Positions 17,483-27,742 are shown, counted from the first letter of the stretch. The stretch: DNA of 64,000 nt from Agarilytica rhodophyticola (GCF_002157225.2 NZ_CP020038.1:3812501-3876500), one strand, 5' to 3'. Made by a program: numbers and translations. Notes: generated by a model not told the origin, from the sequence alone.

Positions 17483-18607
17483 TTAACGATTTTCGATAGC
17501 GACAACAGTACGGGGTTGTTCACCGATGTATTCAGCAGACGGACGAATAATGCGGTTATTTTCTCTTTGCTCAAACACGTGAGCTGCCCAGCCTGTTAGT
17601 CGAGACATAACAAATATTGGGGTGAAGAGTTTGGTTGGAATTCCCATAAAGTGATAAGCAGACGCATGAAAAAAATCAGCATTGCAAAACAGCTTCTTTT
17701 CACGCCACATCACTTCTTCACAACGTAAAGACACATCATAGAGGGTACTATCGCCTTGTTGTTCGGCAAGTTTTTTCGACCACTGCTTAATAATTTCATT
17801 GCGCGGATCACTGGTACGATAAACTGCATGACCAAAACCCATAATTTTTTCTTTGCGTTCAAGCATGCCCATAATTTCTTTTTCTGCTTGATCAGCATCG
17901 GTCCAATTCTCAATCATCTCCATCGCCGCTTCATTGGCACCGCCATGCAGTGGGCCACGCAGAGAACCAATAGCGCCAGCGATACAGCTGTGCATATCCG
18001 ATAAAGTAGAGGCGCAGACTCTGGCGGTAAACGTCGAGGCATTAAATTCGTGCTCAGCATAGAGAATCAGTGACGCATGCATCACCTGTTCATGCAACTC
18101 ACTGACATTACCGTCACCGAGCATAGCCAGAAAATGTCCGCCGATAGAATCCGCATCTGTTTGGGTATTAATCTTGATGCCATCGTGGCTAAAACGGTAC
18201 CAATAGCAGCAAATGGCCGGTAAGACAGCGAGTAAGCGATTGGCTTTATCTTTTTGTTCGGCAAATGACATTTCGGTTTCAAGGTTACCCAACACTGATA
18301 CACCTGTGCGCATCACATCCATCGGGTGACTGCTGGCGGGCAAACGCTCTAACACTTCTTTCAGTGCTGTGGGCAATTCCCGCTGGGACCGCAGCATACT
18401 TTTGTATTCATCTAACTCTTGCTGCGTCGGCAGCTGACCGTTAAATAATAAATATGCAATTTCTTCAAACTCACATTTTTCGGCGAGGTCTTTAATATCA
18501 TAGCCTCGGTAAGTTAAGCCTGAACCGCTGACGCCAACCGTGCACAGCGCTGTTTTCCCTGCCACTTGACCGCGTAAGCCCGCAGTATTGTTCGACGTTG
18601 CAACCAT
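17483..18607 (-). CDS. prpC: 2-methylcitrate synthase PrpC
   Basis: This 374-residue citrate-synthase-family enzyme condenses propionyl-CoA with oxaloacetate. The three catalytic positions are in GPLHGGANE (first histidine), GFGHAVYRTSDPR (second histidine) and the NADFFHASAYH segment (aspartate). The short length and lack of an N-terminal zinc domain distinguish it from the about 430-residue gammaproteobacterial GltA; together with prpB and prpD neighbours this supports methylcitrate synthase. AGGAGA precedes the ATG by eight bases. Gaps are 39 bp to prpD and 116 bp to prpB, consistent with one operon. Confidence 0.95.
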   Translation of the reverse strand: MVATSNNTAGLRGQVAGKTALCTVGVSGSGLTYRGYDIKDLAEKCEFEEIAYLLFNGQLPTQQELDEYKSMLRSQRELPTALKEVLERLPASSHPMDVMRTGVSVLGNLETEMSFAEQKDKANRLLAVLPAICCYWYRFSHDGIKINTQTDADSIGGHFLAMLGDGNVSELHEQVMHASLILYAEHEFNASTFTARVCASTLSDMHSCIAGAIGSLRGPLHGGANEAAMEMIENWTDADQAEKEIMGMLERKEKIMGFGHAVYRTSDPRNEIIKQWSKKLAEQQGDSTLYDVSLRCEEVMWREKKLFCNADFFHASAYHFMGIPTKLFTPIFVMSRLTGWAAHVFEQRENNRIIRPSAEYIGEQPRTVVAIENR

Positions 18608-18723
18608 AACACTCTCCTACAGGTTTTATTATTAAATATTTATAATGAAGTTATTCTTAGAAAACAGCGCATAGCAATGTCATAACACGTTCAAGATACG
18701 CTGCTGTTAAGGTTTATCCAGTG

Positions 18724-19620
18724 CTAACTTTTTCCCTGTTCAAACAGTGCATCCAATTTTTGTTCATAGTCGTGATAATTCAGATATTGGTATAGCTCTT
18801 CGCGAGTTTGCATCATATCCACAACATTATTTTGGTCACCTTCGGTCAATAATGTTTTATACACTAATTCGGCGGCTTTATTCATAGCTCTTACGGCTGT
18901 TAAGGGATACAAAATCATATCTACGCCGGCACTAGCTAATTCTTGTTTACTGAATAAAGGTGATTTACCAAACTCCGTCATATTAGCGAGCAGTGGAGCA
19001 GGAATTTTTTCTTTAAATACCTGATATTGATCTAAAGAACTCATGGCTTCAGCGAAGACACCGTCGGCTCCAGCCTCGATACAGGCATTGATTCTATCGA
19101 CCGCAGCGTTGAGGCCGTCAACCGCGTAGGCGTCGGTGCGGGCCATAATAAAAAAGCTTTCGTCATCTCTGGCATCAACTGCCGCTTTAATTCTATCCAC
19201 CATCTCTTCTTGGCTTACGATGGCTTTATTGGGGCGATGACCACAGCGCTTTTGAGCGACTTGATCTTCTATGTGCACCGCAGCTACATCAGCACGGATC
19301 ATCTCTTTTATGGTGCGCGCAATATTAAATGCTCCCCCCCAACCCGTATCAATATCTACCATCAAAGGCAGTTCGGTAGCCGCGGTGATACGTCTGGCAT
19401 CTTCGACAACATCATTTAACATGGTCATGCCCAGATCCGGCAGACCGTATGACATATTGGCACACGCTGCACCAGAGATATAAATGGCTTGGTGCCCTAT
19501 TTGCTCGGCCATCATAGCTGTGTAGGCATTGATAGTACCGACGATTTGCAAAGGGCCCTCTTGTAAAGGACTATTGTTTTTCAAGGCTTCACGAAATTTT
19601 GCACCAGGGCTAGTTTTCAT
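18724..19620 (-). CDS. prpB: 2-methylisocitrate lyase PrpB
   Basis: This 298-residue TIM-barrel enzyme of the isocitrate lyase family splits 2-methylisocitrate into pyruvate and succinate. The catalytic loop KRCGHRPNK (cysteine as proton donor), the metal-binding [10 protein letters not shown] segment, the [10 protein letters not shown] block and [13 protein letters not shown] are all present, and the length equals E. coli PrpB (296). Its ATG overlaps the stop of the GntR regulator by four bases, so the two are translationally coupled. It is the first enzyme gene of the operon. Confidence 0.96.
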   Translation of the reverse strand: MKTSPGAKFREALKNNSPLQEGPLQIVGTINAYTAMMAEQIGHQAIYISGAACANMSYGLPDLGMTMLNDVVEDARRITAATELPLMVDIDTGWGGAFNIARTIKEMIRADVAAVHIEDQVAQKRCGHRPNKAIVSQEEMVDRIKAAVDARDDESFFIMARTDAYAVDGLNAAVDRINACIEAGADGVFAEAMSSLDQYQVFKEKIPAPLLANMTEFGKSPLFSKQELASAGVDMILYPLTAVRAMNKAAELVYKTLLTEGDQNNVVDMMQTREELYQYLNYHDYEQKLDALFEQGKS

Positions 19621-20321
19621 GGTTTTAGCTCTCTTAGTTTTTGGATAATGTCTTCACGTGCACGCTCGATATGACGGCGCATCATGATTTCAGCCAGTTG
19701 TTGGTCACGCTGTTCTAATGCATAAAGAAGTTGTTGATGCTCAATCACTGCCACACTGGCACGATGACTAAACTGGCTCGATTGGTAACGGAACATACGT
19801 ATTAAGTGATAGAGATCTTCACATAGCTGGCGTATTAAAAAATTATTCTTGCTGCCTTGTATAATTTTATAGTGAAAATCAAAGTCCCCCTCAGCCTGCA
19901 TATACACACCTGTATTGGACTGGTGATCAGAATGCATGTTCATAAGGGTTTTTAACTCGCTAATTTCTTGATCAGACATATTCTGCGAAGCCAATGCTGC
20001 GGCTTTACCCTCCAGCGCCTCACGTACATGGTAGATCTCAATAACTCGTTCAAGACTCAAAGTGATAACTTTGACGCCTTCATGGGGCACATGCTGCACC
20101 AGCCCCATCGACTCTAACCGCCGAATTGCTTCACGAATAGGACCACGACTTGTATCAAACCGCACCGCAAGCTTAGGTTCACTTAACTTAGCTCCAGGGA
20201 CGATATCCCCGCAGATAATGTTTTCCCGCAGAGTTGAGGTAATTTTTGTTGTTAGTGTCGTGTCTTGTTTGGCGTCGTTTTTAGCGTCTTTTTTAATATC
20301 ATCTTTATCTTTAGCAAGCAT
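19617..20321 (-). CDS. GntR/FCD family regulator of the methylcitrate operon
   Basis: The product (234 residues from the ATG at 20321) has an N-terminal winged helix-turn-helix of the GntR type ([20 protein letters not shown] and the following [10 protein letters not shown]) and a C-terminal all-helical FCD ligand domain with the HxxxR/H metal and ligand positions ([29 protein letters not shown]). Its stop overlaps prpB, so it is the first gene of the prp operon and very likely its repressor, with a methylcitrate-cycle intermediate as probable inducer (inference). Two FCD-type operators flank its promoter region. A TTG at 20330 three codons upstream is a possible alternative start. Confidence 0.92.
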   Translation of the reverse strand: MLAKDKDDIKKDAKNDAKQDTTLTTKITSTLRENIICGDIVPGAKLSEPKLAVRFDTSRGPIREAIRRLESMGLVQHVPHEGVKVITLSLERVIEIYHVREALEGKAAALASQNMSDQEISELKTLMNMHSDHQSNTGVYMQAEGDFDFHYKIIQGSKNNFLIRQLCEDLYHLIRMFRYQSSQFSHRASVAVIEHQQLLYALEQRDQQLAEIMMRRHIERAREDIIQKLRELKP

Positions 20322-20344
20322 TCTTAACAAGTACTATCTTTATA

Positions 20345-20356
20345 ATTGTTGACAAT
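20345..20356. promoter_or_regulatory. FCD/GntR operator O1
   Basis: ATTGTTGACAAT fits the TTGT-N2-ACAA palindrome of FadR-type GntR regulators. It lies 23 bp upstream of the regulator start, downstream of a TATAAT-like hexamer (minus strand, 20380-20375), where binding would block transcription. Confidence 0.7.
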
Positions 20357-20406
20357 ATAGTTACATCGCGTGAAATTATATCGATAATGCACCAAAAAAC
20401 CAAATT

Positions 20407-20418
20407 ATTGTCAACAAT
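20407..20418. promoter_or_regulatory. FCD/GntR operator O2
   Basis: ATTGTCAACAAT is the exact reverse complement of O1, with centres 62 bp apart, about six helical turns. Together the pair brackets the putative -10 element of the gntR-prpBCD promoter, consistent with cooperative binding or looping by the operon's own repressor. Confidence 0.7.
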
Positions 20419-20630
20419 AGCCTACTAAAGCACAAAAAAGGTGAGTATAGAGTTTCGCGAATGACGAGTTAAACGAGAATATTTAAGTGGTAGAAGGCAG
20501 TAATAGAAGGTGATAGCAGGGAGACTGCTATGGAGGGAAACACAGCGGTATTCCCCTCACATGACGATTAACTTAGTTGTTTAGATAGCGTAGCGACATC
20601 CCATTTGTCCATATTGATCTAACTTCCCAT

Positions 20631-23600
20631 TTATCGTCTAACAAACTCAACATTATCTGTTTCGCGATCGACGCTATAAAACTTGATGTAGATATGACCA
20701 CCAGACCTTGTCCATGATGTTCGATTTGCATTTCTTACAGCGGCAAGATTATTAACAAAGGGGCGATTTTTCACATTAAAAGTGCCCGCCATGTTTGCAA
20801 ATCGTACCACTGTGGAACCATTATTATTTGGGCGATTAACGGAGAAATAAAGTACATCAAAACCATTAGATGCCGCATTGTTACCATTGGGGAGATCTAC
20901 AGCATACTCACCGGCATCCATCTTCATCAGAGTGTTAGTTCCTGCAAATTGTCCATTGCCAGTGTTGCCTTGAGCAGCATCACCGTCAGGTGATCGAATG
21001 CGAAAGGTTGGGTTCTGCGGCGAACTCAAACGAAATACGGCATAAAGATCATTTGATACTCTAGCATTACGCCAACCTTGGGGTTTGAAATCGCCCGAGT
21101 CATAAAAGAAGGGATGATCTGGAATAACTGTTGATCCCATTCGCCCGCCCACATGGGAGGTAAGTGTTCCATCTGCATCGTATAATACAGAAGGCATAAA
21201 CTTACCTACTGCGCCATAAGATCGGAATCTTCCTGAGTCATCAGCAAAACTTAAATTGTTCGCTGAACCATCATCCTCAAATGAGGTATTCCTCATGACA
21301 AAATGCGTATGGCGAACAGCAACGCCTGGGGTACGGAACATCTGCGAATTATTGGCATTAAAACCAGCGAAGTGTGAACCGTCCAAGGTGTTGGCACCAT
21401 CATAGAAGCTATGCCCTGTCACAACTTTACTGCGATCACTATTACCACGGCTATGACCAACATATAGAGTATTTGTAATGCGCTGTGTAAAGGTGATAAA
21501 GGTGCTGGTAAAGTTATCGGCAAATCGGCTGTTAATGAAATTACCGGTGCGCGCGCGGTGATAGATACCGGTGGTATGCTTATACGCCGTATAGTTCTTC
21601 ACTTGTGGCTCAACACTTGGTCGATATGCATCACCGTCGAAACGCGCCTTCAGCTTAGCACCTACAGGTTTTTCAAGATCGCTGCCGCGATCAAAATTTA
21701 AGCCGATTGGCGATGAGTGCGAGCTGTTTTGATTAAAATCGCCGAAGTTGACACGATCAGGCCTAACGTTCCTATACTGAGAGTCTTTGGCCGAAGCACC
21801 GATGGCTTTTCGGGGGAATAAGAACCAGAAGCCCGTACCCTCAGAACCGGCGGAGACATTACCAATCCATGTATTATCGGGGTTAGTCATCCAGTAGCCA
21901 GCTGAATTTAAGAAACGTCGGGGATTTTGCCCCACATGATCATGTGTGTCCACAATAAAGGGGTCTCGTAATTCTTGTGCTGAAACGCCTCCCACTTTGT
22001 GAATGCCATAAGCAATATTAGAAAGATAAGTATTACCCGTCTCCACTGCATCTTCCATAAAGAAGCCGTGGCCATGTATGTCATGTAAGACAACATCCTG
22101 AATTAACAGGTTATGAGTTCCATGAACCGTCACACCACGATTATTAGAGTTAGTAATAGAAACGCCGCGAAGGATATCCCCCTTTCGATCGCCCGCTAGG
22201 TGCCAGTGCATAGGATAACGTCCTAAACGCCCTGCCTGCCCCATGGTATCAAGTTGCACACTATCTAAGGTGATTTGCCCTGCTGATTTCATAACCATGA
22301 TATTGCCGCCAATACCCTGGGTTGTGCCTGCATTATAATTGGCGCGATCACCAAAATTATTATCGACATCTTGCGACGCAAGCCCCTGAATTTTCACATT
22401 GCGATTCAACACCGCCACTTCTGCACGCATATCGATAACACGCCGATTAGCACCGGAGCCATAAGCTTCGATCTGACCATAGTGACGATAATCCAGTGGC
22501 CTACTAAACCGCAATCGAGTATTGCCGTTACCTTGATCCGAAATTTCTGTGATCGTACGGACTTCTTGTTGGCGATAATCATAAGTAGAACTCGCTATCA
22601 CAATCTGATCACCCACTTTCCAGTTCAACCGGCCATCAGAAGCAGCGTTAGTTTTACCATCATAATTACGCTCGATTACATTGCGCACGGTAATTGTGCT
22701 AGTTCCCACTGGAGCGGTGGCTGCTAATCGAGTAAAGGTTAGTTTTTTACCCCCATAAAATTGCAGACGACCACCGCCAGCAGCCATAATAAAGCTGTTA
22801 TTATCGTTTACCTGCATGTTCCCCATGGCAGTCTCTATGGACCAGTCCGCAAGAGGATCAGTACCTGTGAGAGTCAGAGTGAAGCGGCCTTGATCATAGG
22901 GATTGTTCTGTGTACCAATGCTGAAAATACCATTGGAGTTTACATGTACCCAATCTGTGGTGAGAGAAAAATTAGCGCCCTTCTGCTCACCCACCCGTAA
23001 TACTCCTTGCACAACAACGCCTTTAGCAGTTGGCTGGCCTCCCCATAGGGTAACCGTGCGACCAGGCGGAATAATCACGCGTTTGTTAGCGTCTGGGACA
23101 CCATTACTCCAAGTGGCAACAGAACCCCAACCACCATTGCGCACAGCGGTAGTGATAGATGGATCAGTCGAAGGAGGTACGGGTGTAGTCGTAGGTATAG
23201 GCGTCGGAGCGATTGTAGGCTCAGGAACAGGCGTAGGTTCGGGTATGGGGGTTGGAGGAAACGGCGTATTATTAGAGCATGCCTGTGTTCCACACATACA
23301 AATACTGCGCTCAGAGCGACTGTCTTTACAATCGGTTGCTCGACTGCCAAAAATATTCCTACACTGAGCTGTATAATCACATTGATCTACTGGGGGTGTT
23401 GGCGTTGGTGTAGGGGTTGGCGTTGGTGTGGGCGTGGGTGTGGGTGTGGGTGTAGGCGTAGAGCTAGTTGAGCATGCTCGTGTTCCACACATACAAATAC
23501 TGCGTTCAGAGCGGCTGTCTTTACAATCGGTTGCTCGACTGCCAAAAATATTCCTGCATTGAGCAGTGTTATCACATTGATCTGCACTAGAAGCATTGGC

Positions 23601-23648
23601 AAATACTGAACTCAAAACAATGAGAACTAGAAGATATATTTTATTCAT
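20631..23648 (-). CDS. Secreted G8-domain beta-helix protein with duplicated Cys-rich modules
   Basis: The 1005-residue product has a signal peptide (1 to about 22, FANASSA). Two nearly identical Cys-rich modules of about 35 residues (25-59 and 92-126; C-x5-C-x10-C-x9-C-x-C-x4-C) are separated by a Thr-Pro repeat linker (61-89) and followed by a second Pro-rich linker. A G8 domain starts near 170 (GGWGSVATWSNGVPD) and leads into a long right-handed beta-helix with clustered His/Asn (HWHLAGDR, HGTHNLLIQDVVLHDIHGHG). This G8-plus-helix core resembles eukaryotic CEMIP/TMEM2 proteins, which act on hyaluronan; polysaccharide binding or cleavage is plausible but unproven. The Cys modules may bind carbohydrate. 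A paralogue at 24419-27292 shares the core but has a lipobox in place of the Cys modules. Confidence 0.85.
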   Translation of the reverse strand: MNKIYLLVLIVLSSVFANASSADQCDNTAQCRNIFGSRATDCKDSRSERSICMCGTRACSTSSTPTPTPTPTPTPTPTPTPTPTPPVDQCDYTAQCRNIFGSRATDCKDSRSERSICMCGTQACSNNTPFPPTPIPEPTPVPEPTIAPTPIPTTTPVPPSTDPSITTAVRNGGWGSVATWSNGVPDANKRVIIPPGRTVTLWGGQPTAKGVVVQGVLRVGEQKGANFSLTTDWVHVNSNGIFSIGTQNNPYDQGRFTLTLTGTDPLADWSIETAMGNMQVNDNNSFIMAAGGGRLQFYGGKKLTFTRLAATAPVGTSTITVRNVIERNYDGKTNAASDGRLNWKVGDQIVIASSTYDYRQQEVRTITEISDQGNGNTRLRFSRPLDYRHYGQIEAYGSGANRRVIDMRAEVAVLNRNVKIQGLASQDVDNNFGDRANYNAGTTQGIGGNIMVMKSAGQITLDSVQLDTMGQAGRLGRYPMHWHLAGDRKGDILRGVSITNSNNRGVTVHGTHNLLIQDVVLHDIHGHGFFMEDAVETGNTYLSNIAYGIHKVGGVSAQELRDPFIVDTHDHVGQNPRRFLNSAGYWMTNPDNTWIGNVSAGSEGTGFWFLFPRKAIGASAKDSQYRNVRPDRVNFGDFNQNSSHSSPIGLNFDRGSDLEKPVGAKLKARFDGDAYRPSVEPQVKNYTAYKHTTGIYHRARTGNFINSRFADNFTSTFITFTQRITNTLYVGHSRGNSDRSKVVTGHSFYDGANTLDGSHFAGFNANNSQMFRTPGVAVRHTHFVMRNTSFEDDGSANNLSFADDSGRFRSYGAVGKFMPSVLYDADGTLTSHVGGRMGSTVIPDHPFFYDSGDFKPQGWRNARVSNDLYAVFRLSSPQNPTFRIRSPDGDAAQGNTGNGQFAGTNTLMKMDAGEYAVDLPNGNNAASNGFDVLYFSVNRPNNNGSTVVRFANMAGTFNVKNRPFVNNLAAVRNANRTSWTRSGGHIYIKFYSVDRETDNVEFVRR
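23275..23388 (-). repeat. Internal direct repeat, copy 1 (Cys-rich module)
   Basis: This 114-bp block encodes the second Cys module and is almost identical in DNA to 23470-23583, differing at only a handful of positions. It indicates a recent internal duplication or repeated gene conversion. Confidence 0.8.
23470..23583 (-). repeat. Internal direct repeat, copy 2 (Cys-rich module)
   Basis: Partner of 23275-23388, the same length, encoding the first Cys module directly after the signal peptide. The two are joined by a Thr-Pro dipeptide tract (about 23391-23458). Confidence 0.8.
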
Positions 23649-24418
23649 GAGTATTCCATTGAGTGCGTGTTATTGGTGTATTTTAGTGTTTTAGTATTTT
23701 GTAATTACGTAAACCAATTTATTTTTTATGCTTAAAATAACTAGACTGTATTCTCTGCAACCACAACCCCATTCACATCGAGTGCATTGCGAGAACTAAA
23801 TATTTAAAAAACAAATTAAGAAATTCACACAAAAAATTTTAAGATAGATATATTTGTTTTTTAAAAACCCTTAAGAAAAACAGACTAATTTATTTAAGGG
23901 CAATATAGCTTAGAAACGAGTAAATTTTTAAAGCATTATTTTTTGATTTTATTTTCTGTTAACCAAAACAAAAAACGAAACGATATAAGTGATCGGTATG
24001 ATCAAAGAATACGTTTACAGTCTTACCAATTTTTCACTTTTCACACTACTTACAAAAGCACACTCAATTAAAAAAAACCTATACAGATATTTAACTTGTT
24101 AAACGCTCATCCTTAAAAAAATAAACTTAAATCCATAGATAGCAAAAAATTAAAGCATATAGCGCAAATAAAAAATAAAGCTTCAGAGTATTGAGGTTTG
24201 GATTTTAGAAAATAAAGATTTGGTAAAAATTCTATTCACCAAAGAGAAGATGAATATTTGAAATGAATGCCATTTTCAATAGGCGTTATATTAAAAATGG
24301 CGAAACTAATAAATTATGTAAGGTTATAGTATTGATAACGGCCTGCTAAATTAAAGTAGCTTTGCGAAGCTAAAAAAAATTTACAGGCCACGAAATTAAA
24401 TGAGGTTTAAGTTATTAA
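23649..24418. other. AT-rich intergenic region
   Basis: About 770 bp between the two G8 genes, very AT-rich and without a credible reading frame. The only structure seen is the nested hairpin at 24340-24389. Promoter elements for the downstream G8 gene must lie here but none is convincing. Confidence 0.6.
24340..24389. terminator. Nested hairpin after the G8 lipoprotein gene
   Basis: An outer stem (GGCCTGCTAAATT with AATTTACAGGCC, one bulged base) encloses an inner stem (TAGCTT, loop TGCG, AAGCTA). It begins 30 bp after the stop of the minus-strand G8 lipoprotein gene. An A-run inside it gives U residues within the stem rather than after it, so termination is plausible but not certain. Confidence 0.45.
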
Positions 24419-27292
24419 CTATGGCCTAAATCTCACCTTGTCCCAAGGGTTATTTAATGTGAAAAATTTAACATATAAATCATTACCTACTCGTGCAAAA
24501 GCAGTAGTGTTTGAATTGCGCAGGGCATTGAGATTGCCGGCATTGCTCTGATTGGTCACCGTTAAACGGCTAGCGACTCCGGCAAATTTGACCAAGGTCG
24601 AACCTCCTGTTGGACCTGTGCGGATGAAAAAGGAAACATCAAAACCGCCGGAGATGCTATTGAGCCCACTGGGGAAATCCACTGTGTATTCACCCGCATT
24701 AATTTTCACCAAAGCATTAGCACCTGAAAATTGACCACTACCGGGAGCATCTGAAGCAAAGTTACCATCTGGCGTACGCACGCGAAAAGTAGCATTAGAA
24801 CCATTGACATTACTCATACGCATTAATGAGTAGCGATCATCTGATATGCGTGCATTCCAACCTGAAGGTTTTATATCATTATTATCATAGTAGTAGGCAT
24901 GATCAGGGATAATTGTCGAACCTGCACCGCCACCTGCATGCTGAGTTAAACTTCCATCGGCATCATAAATCACCGACGGTGCAATTTTACTCAAAGGCTC
25001 ATAAGATGATCCGCCTTGGGGATTAACGAAGCTCATATGATTGGCTGAACCGTCATTCTCATAAGTGGAGTTGCGCATTACGAAATGGGTATTACGACCA
25101 GCAATCGCTGCCGAACGAAACATATGCGCGTTGGGCGCGGCAAAGCCTGCGAAATGAGTACCATCTAAGGTGTTCGCACCATCATAGAAAGTATGGCCGG
25201 TGACAATCTTATTAGAGTCGCTGTTACCACGGCTATGGCCAACATATAACGCGTTGGTAATACGTTGAGTAAAGGTGATGAAGGTGCTGTTAAAGTTATC
25301 AGCAAACATATTGTCAACAAAGTTGCCAGTGCGGCCGCGATGATAAATCGCAACATTATGTTTGTAGCCAGTAAAGTTTGTAAATTGGGGTTCTATCGGT
25401 GGGTTGTATTCATCACCATTCCAGTTTGGCAATAACTGAGCACCCACCTGCCCTTCAATATCGCTCCCACGGTCAACATTCAGACCAATAGGCGACGAAT
25501 GACTGGAATTATAAGCAAACTCACCAAGGTTTATTTTATCAGGTACCACACTGGCATATTGAGGATCTTTAGCCGCAGCGCCAATGGCAGAATCGGGAAA
25601 TAGAAACCAAAAACCCGTACCTTCAGAGCCTGCTGAGATATTCCCTCGCCAAATATTATCGGGGTTCGTCATCCAGTAAGCCGCTGAGCTAAGAAAACGC
25701 ATGCGGTTTTGCCCCACGTGGTCATGAGTATCAACAATAAAAGGATCATTTAAATCCGGTACGTTATCCCCTAGTGCATCACTGCGACCCACTTTATGGA
25801 TGCCAAAGGCAATATTAGACAAAAATGTATTACCGGTTTCTACAGCATCTTCCATAAAGAAACCGTGGCCGTGAATATCATGTAAAACAACATCCTGTAT
25901 AAGCAGGTTGTGGGTACCGTGCACTGTTAAACCACGATTGTTGGAATTGGTAATAGACACACCCCGCAGCATATCTCCCAAACGATCACCCGCCAAATGC
26001 CAATGGATGGGATAGCGTCCTAAACGACCTGTCTGTCCCATATTGTCCAGCTGCACACTATCGAGAGCAATCTGCCCTGCACTCTTCATAATCATGATAT
26101 TGCCGCCAACACCTTGGCTGCGCCCCGCTTTAAAGTGCGCACGGTCACCGAAGTTCGCATCGGTATCCTGTGAAGCTAAACCTTGAATTTTGACGTTGCG
26201 ATTTAGCACCGCAACTTCAGCGCGCATCTCGATAGTCCGGGTATTGGCACCTGAACCATAAGTCTCTCGTTCACCATAATGCCGATAGTTGAGTGGCGCA
26301 TTTAATGTCAACTCCGTATTACTATTACCCAAGTCAACCAGTGCGGTAATGGTGCGCACTTCTTCATGAGAATAATCATCAGATGAACTGGCAATCACGA
26401 TTTGATCACCCACTTTCCAGTTTAACTCACCGTCAGATGCAACAGAGTAATCACCATCATAATTACGTTCAATTAGGTTACGAACAAAGATTCTACTGCT
26501 ACCTGCGGCTGCAGTAGCGGCCAGGCGTGTATATGTCAGCTTGTTTTCACCAAAGAACTGTAATTGACCTCCTCCTGCGGCCATAAGAAATGCGTTGTTG
26601 TCCTCTACCTGCATTGTTCCCATCGCAGTCTCAATCGTCCAATCGGCCAGTGCGTTTATCCCTGTTAGGGTTAAGGTAAATTGCCCCTGATCATAAGGGT
26701 TAGACTCGCTGCCAATTTTAAAGATGCCATTTGAATTTACGTGCACCCAATCAGTGGTGAGAGAAAAATTAGCACCGTTCTGCTCACCCACTTGTAGGAC
26801 GCCCTGGACAACAACCCCTTTAGCACGTGGCATCCCCCCCCATAGAGTAACCGTTCTTCCTGGTGGAATAATTGCGCGTTTGTTTATATCTGGAACACCA
26901 TTGCTCCAAGTGGCAACAGAACCCCAACCACCATTACTAACTGCTGTCGTCGTATCATTGGCACCAGGTGCAGGGCTACTTGTCGGCGCAGGAGTGCTTG
27001 TTACTGTCGGCACAGGGGTCGGCATTGGTGTGGGTGAAGTTGTAACCGTTGGCACCGGTGTTGCTGTCGCTGAGGGTGTCAAAGTAGGTGTAGGTACAGG
27101 AGTACCCGTCACGGACGGAGTGGCTACTGGTGTAGGCACTGGAATCGGTGTTGCGACAACCGTTGGCACTGGTGTTTCTGAAGGCGTTCCCGTCAATAGG
27201 CCGCCACTACTCGATTCACCTCCACCACAAGCATTTAAGACCAACACCGAGGCGCACAGCACAAGTATCTTATTGTTAGTAGGTCTATCCAT
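24419..27292 (-). CDS. G8-domain beta-helix lipoprotein
   Basis: The 957-residue product is a lipoprotein: lipobox LNAC with C22, followed by GGGESS. A Thr/Pro/Val-rich linker occupies about 36-110, then the G8 domain from about 121 (GGWGSVATWSNGVPD) and the same beta-helix as the paralogue at 20631-23648, with long identical stretches (for example around HGTHNLLIQDV and DTHDHVGQN). It should be anchored to the outer membrane with the helix exposed. The CEMIP-like core suggests an action on polysaccharides. The two genes are in tandem but separated by 770 bp, indicating a duplication followed by exchange of the N-terminal module (Cys-rich versus lipid anchor). Confidence 0.87.
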   Translation of the reverse strand: MDRPTNNKILVLCASVLVLNACGGGESSSGGLLTGTPSETPVPTVVATPIPVPTPVATPSVTGTPVPTPTLTPSATATPVPTVTTSPTPMPTPVPTVTSTPAPTSSPAPGANDTTTAVSNGGWGSVATWSNGVPDINKRAIIPPGRTVTLWGGMPRAKGVVVQGVLQVGEQNGANFSLTTDWVHVNSNGIFKIGSESNPYDQGQFTLTLTGINALADWTIETAMGTMQVEDNNAFLMAAGGGQLQFFGENKLTYTRLAATAAAGSSRIFVRNLIERNYDGDYSVASDGELNWKVGDQIVIASSSDDYSHEEVRTITALVDLGNSNTELTLNAPLNYRHYGERETYGSGANTRTIEMRAEVAVLNRNVKIQGLASQDTDANFGDRAHFKAGRSQGVGGNIMIMKSAGQIALDSVQLDNMGQTGRLGRYPIHWHLAGDRLGDMLRGVSITNSNNRGLTVHGTHNLLIQDVVLHDIHGHGFFMEDAVETGNTFLSNIAFGIHKVGRSDALGDNVPDLNDPFIVDTHDHVGQNRMRFLSSAAYWMTNPDNIWRGNISAGSEGTGFWFLFPDSAIGAAAKDPQYASVVPDKINLGEFAYNSSHSSPIGLNVDRGSDIEGQVGAQLLPNWNGDEYNPPIEPQFTNFTGYKHNVAIYHRGRTGNFVDNMFADNFNSTFITFTQRITNALYVGHSRGNSDSNKIVTGHTFYDGANTLDGTHFAGFAAPNAHMFRSAAIAGRNTHFVMRNSTYENDGSANHMSFVNPQGGSSYEPLSKIAPSVIYDADGSLTQHAGGGAGSTIIPDHAYYYDNNDIKPSGWNARISDDRYSLMRMSNVNGSNATFRVRTPDGNFASDAPGSGQFSGANALVKINAGEYTVDFPSGLNSISGGFDVSFFIRTGPTGGSTLVKFAGVASRLTVTNQSNAGNLNALRNSNTTAFARVGNDLYVKFFTLNNPWDKVRFRP

Positions 27293-27742
27293 ATTTTTAT
27301 CACAGTCTTTTTAATTTGTATTTTGTGGGTTGTTTTTTATATACAAATCCGATTTTTTCGATTCACACGCTAAGGCGATATATTCAAATCCCTTTTCGGT
27401 GCCAGTATGTCATAAAAATAAGGAAGTTAAGTTGGAGGCTGATCATCTTGTGCACGCGCTCTCGTTTAGCAGCTAACAATATTGGGTTGTTAACGCTAAA
27501 CAGCGCTAACATCGATAAATGCGTTATCAGATAAAATAGCTGAGCTGTGATGAGGAAAGGTATATTACTATTTGCAGGTGCGGCAAAAATTCAAAAAGAC
27601 AACTGTCATTTAATTAATGTTAACAAACCCTAACATCATTAATTGTGATAGGAAAATTATTTTAAATAAAAACTCTTTATGCAAAAAAGGCTTTTTCCTT
27701 AACAAGGAAAAAAGCCTTATCATGAGACAGACACAAATAAGT
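27293..27742. other. Intergenic region
   Basis: About 450 bp upstream of the G8 lipoprotein gene and downstream of the second tetR. It contains the terminator at 27683-27718; no other feature was recognised. Confidence 0.6.
27683..27718 (-). terminator. Rho-independent terminator of second tetR
   Basis: A 14-bp stem (AAGGCTTTTTCCTT with AAGGAAAAAAGCCTT, three-base loop, one extra A in the second arm) is followed on the minus strand by a T-run. It lies 25 bp after the TetR stop. Confidence 0.8.

Noticed and set aside
22903-23367. 154-codon plus-strand frame
   Set aside because: Shadow of the G8 domain and its linker on the other strand.
26724-27314. 196-codon plus-strand frame
   Set aside because: Antisense to the G8 lipoprotein linker, with no ribosome site or protein features.
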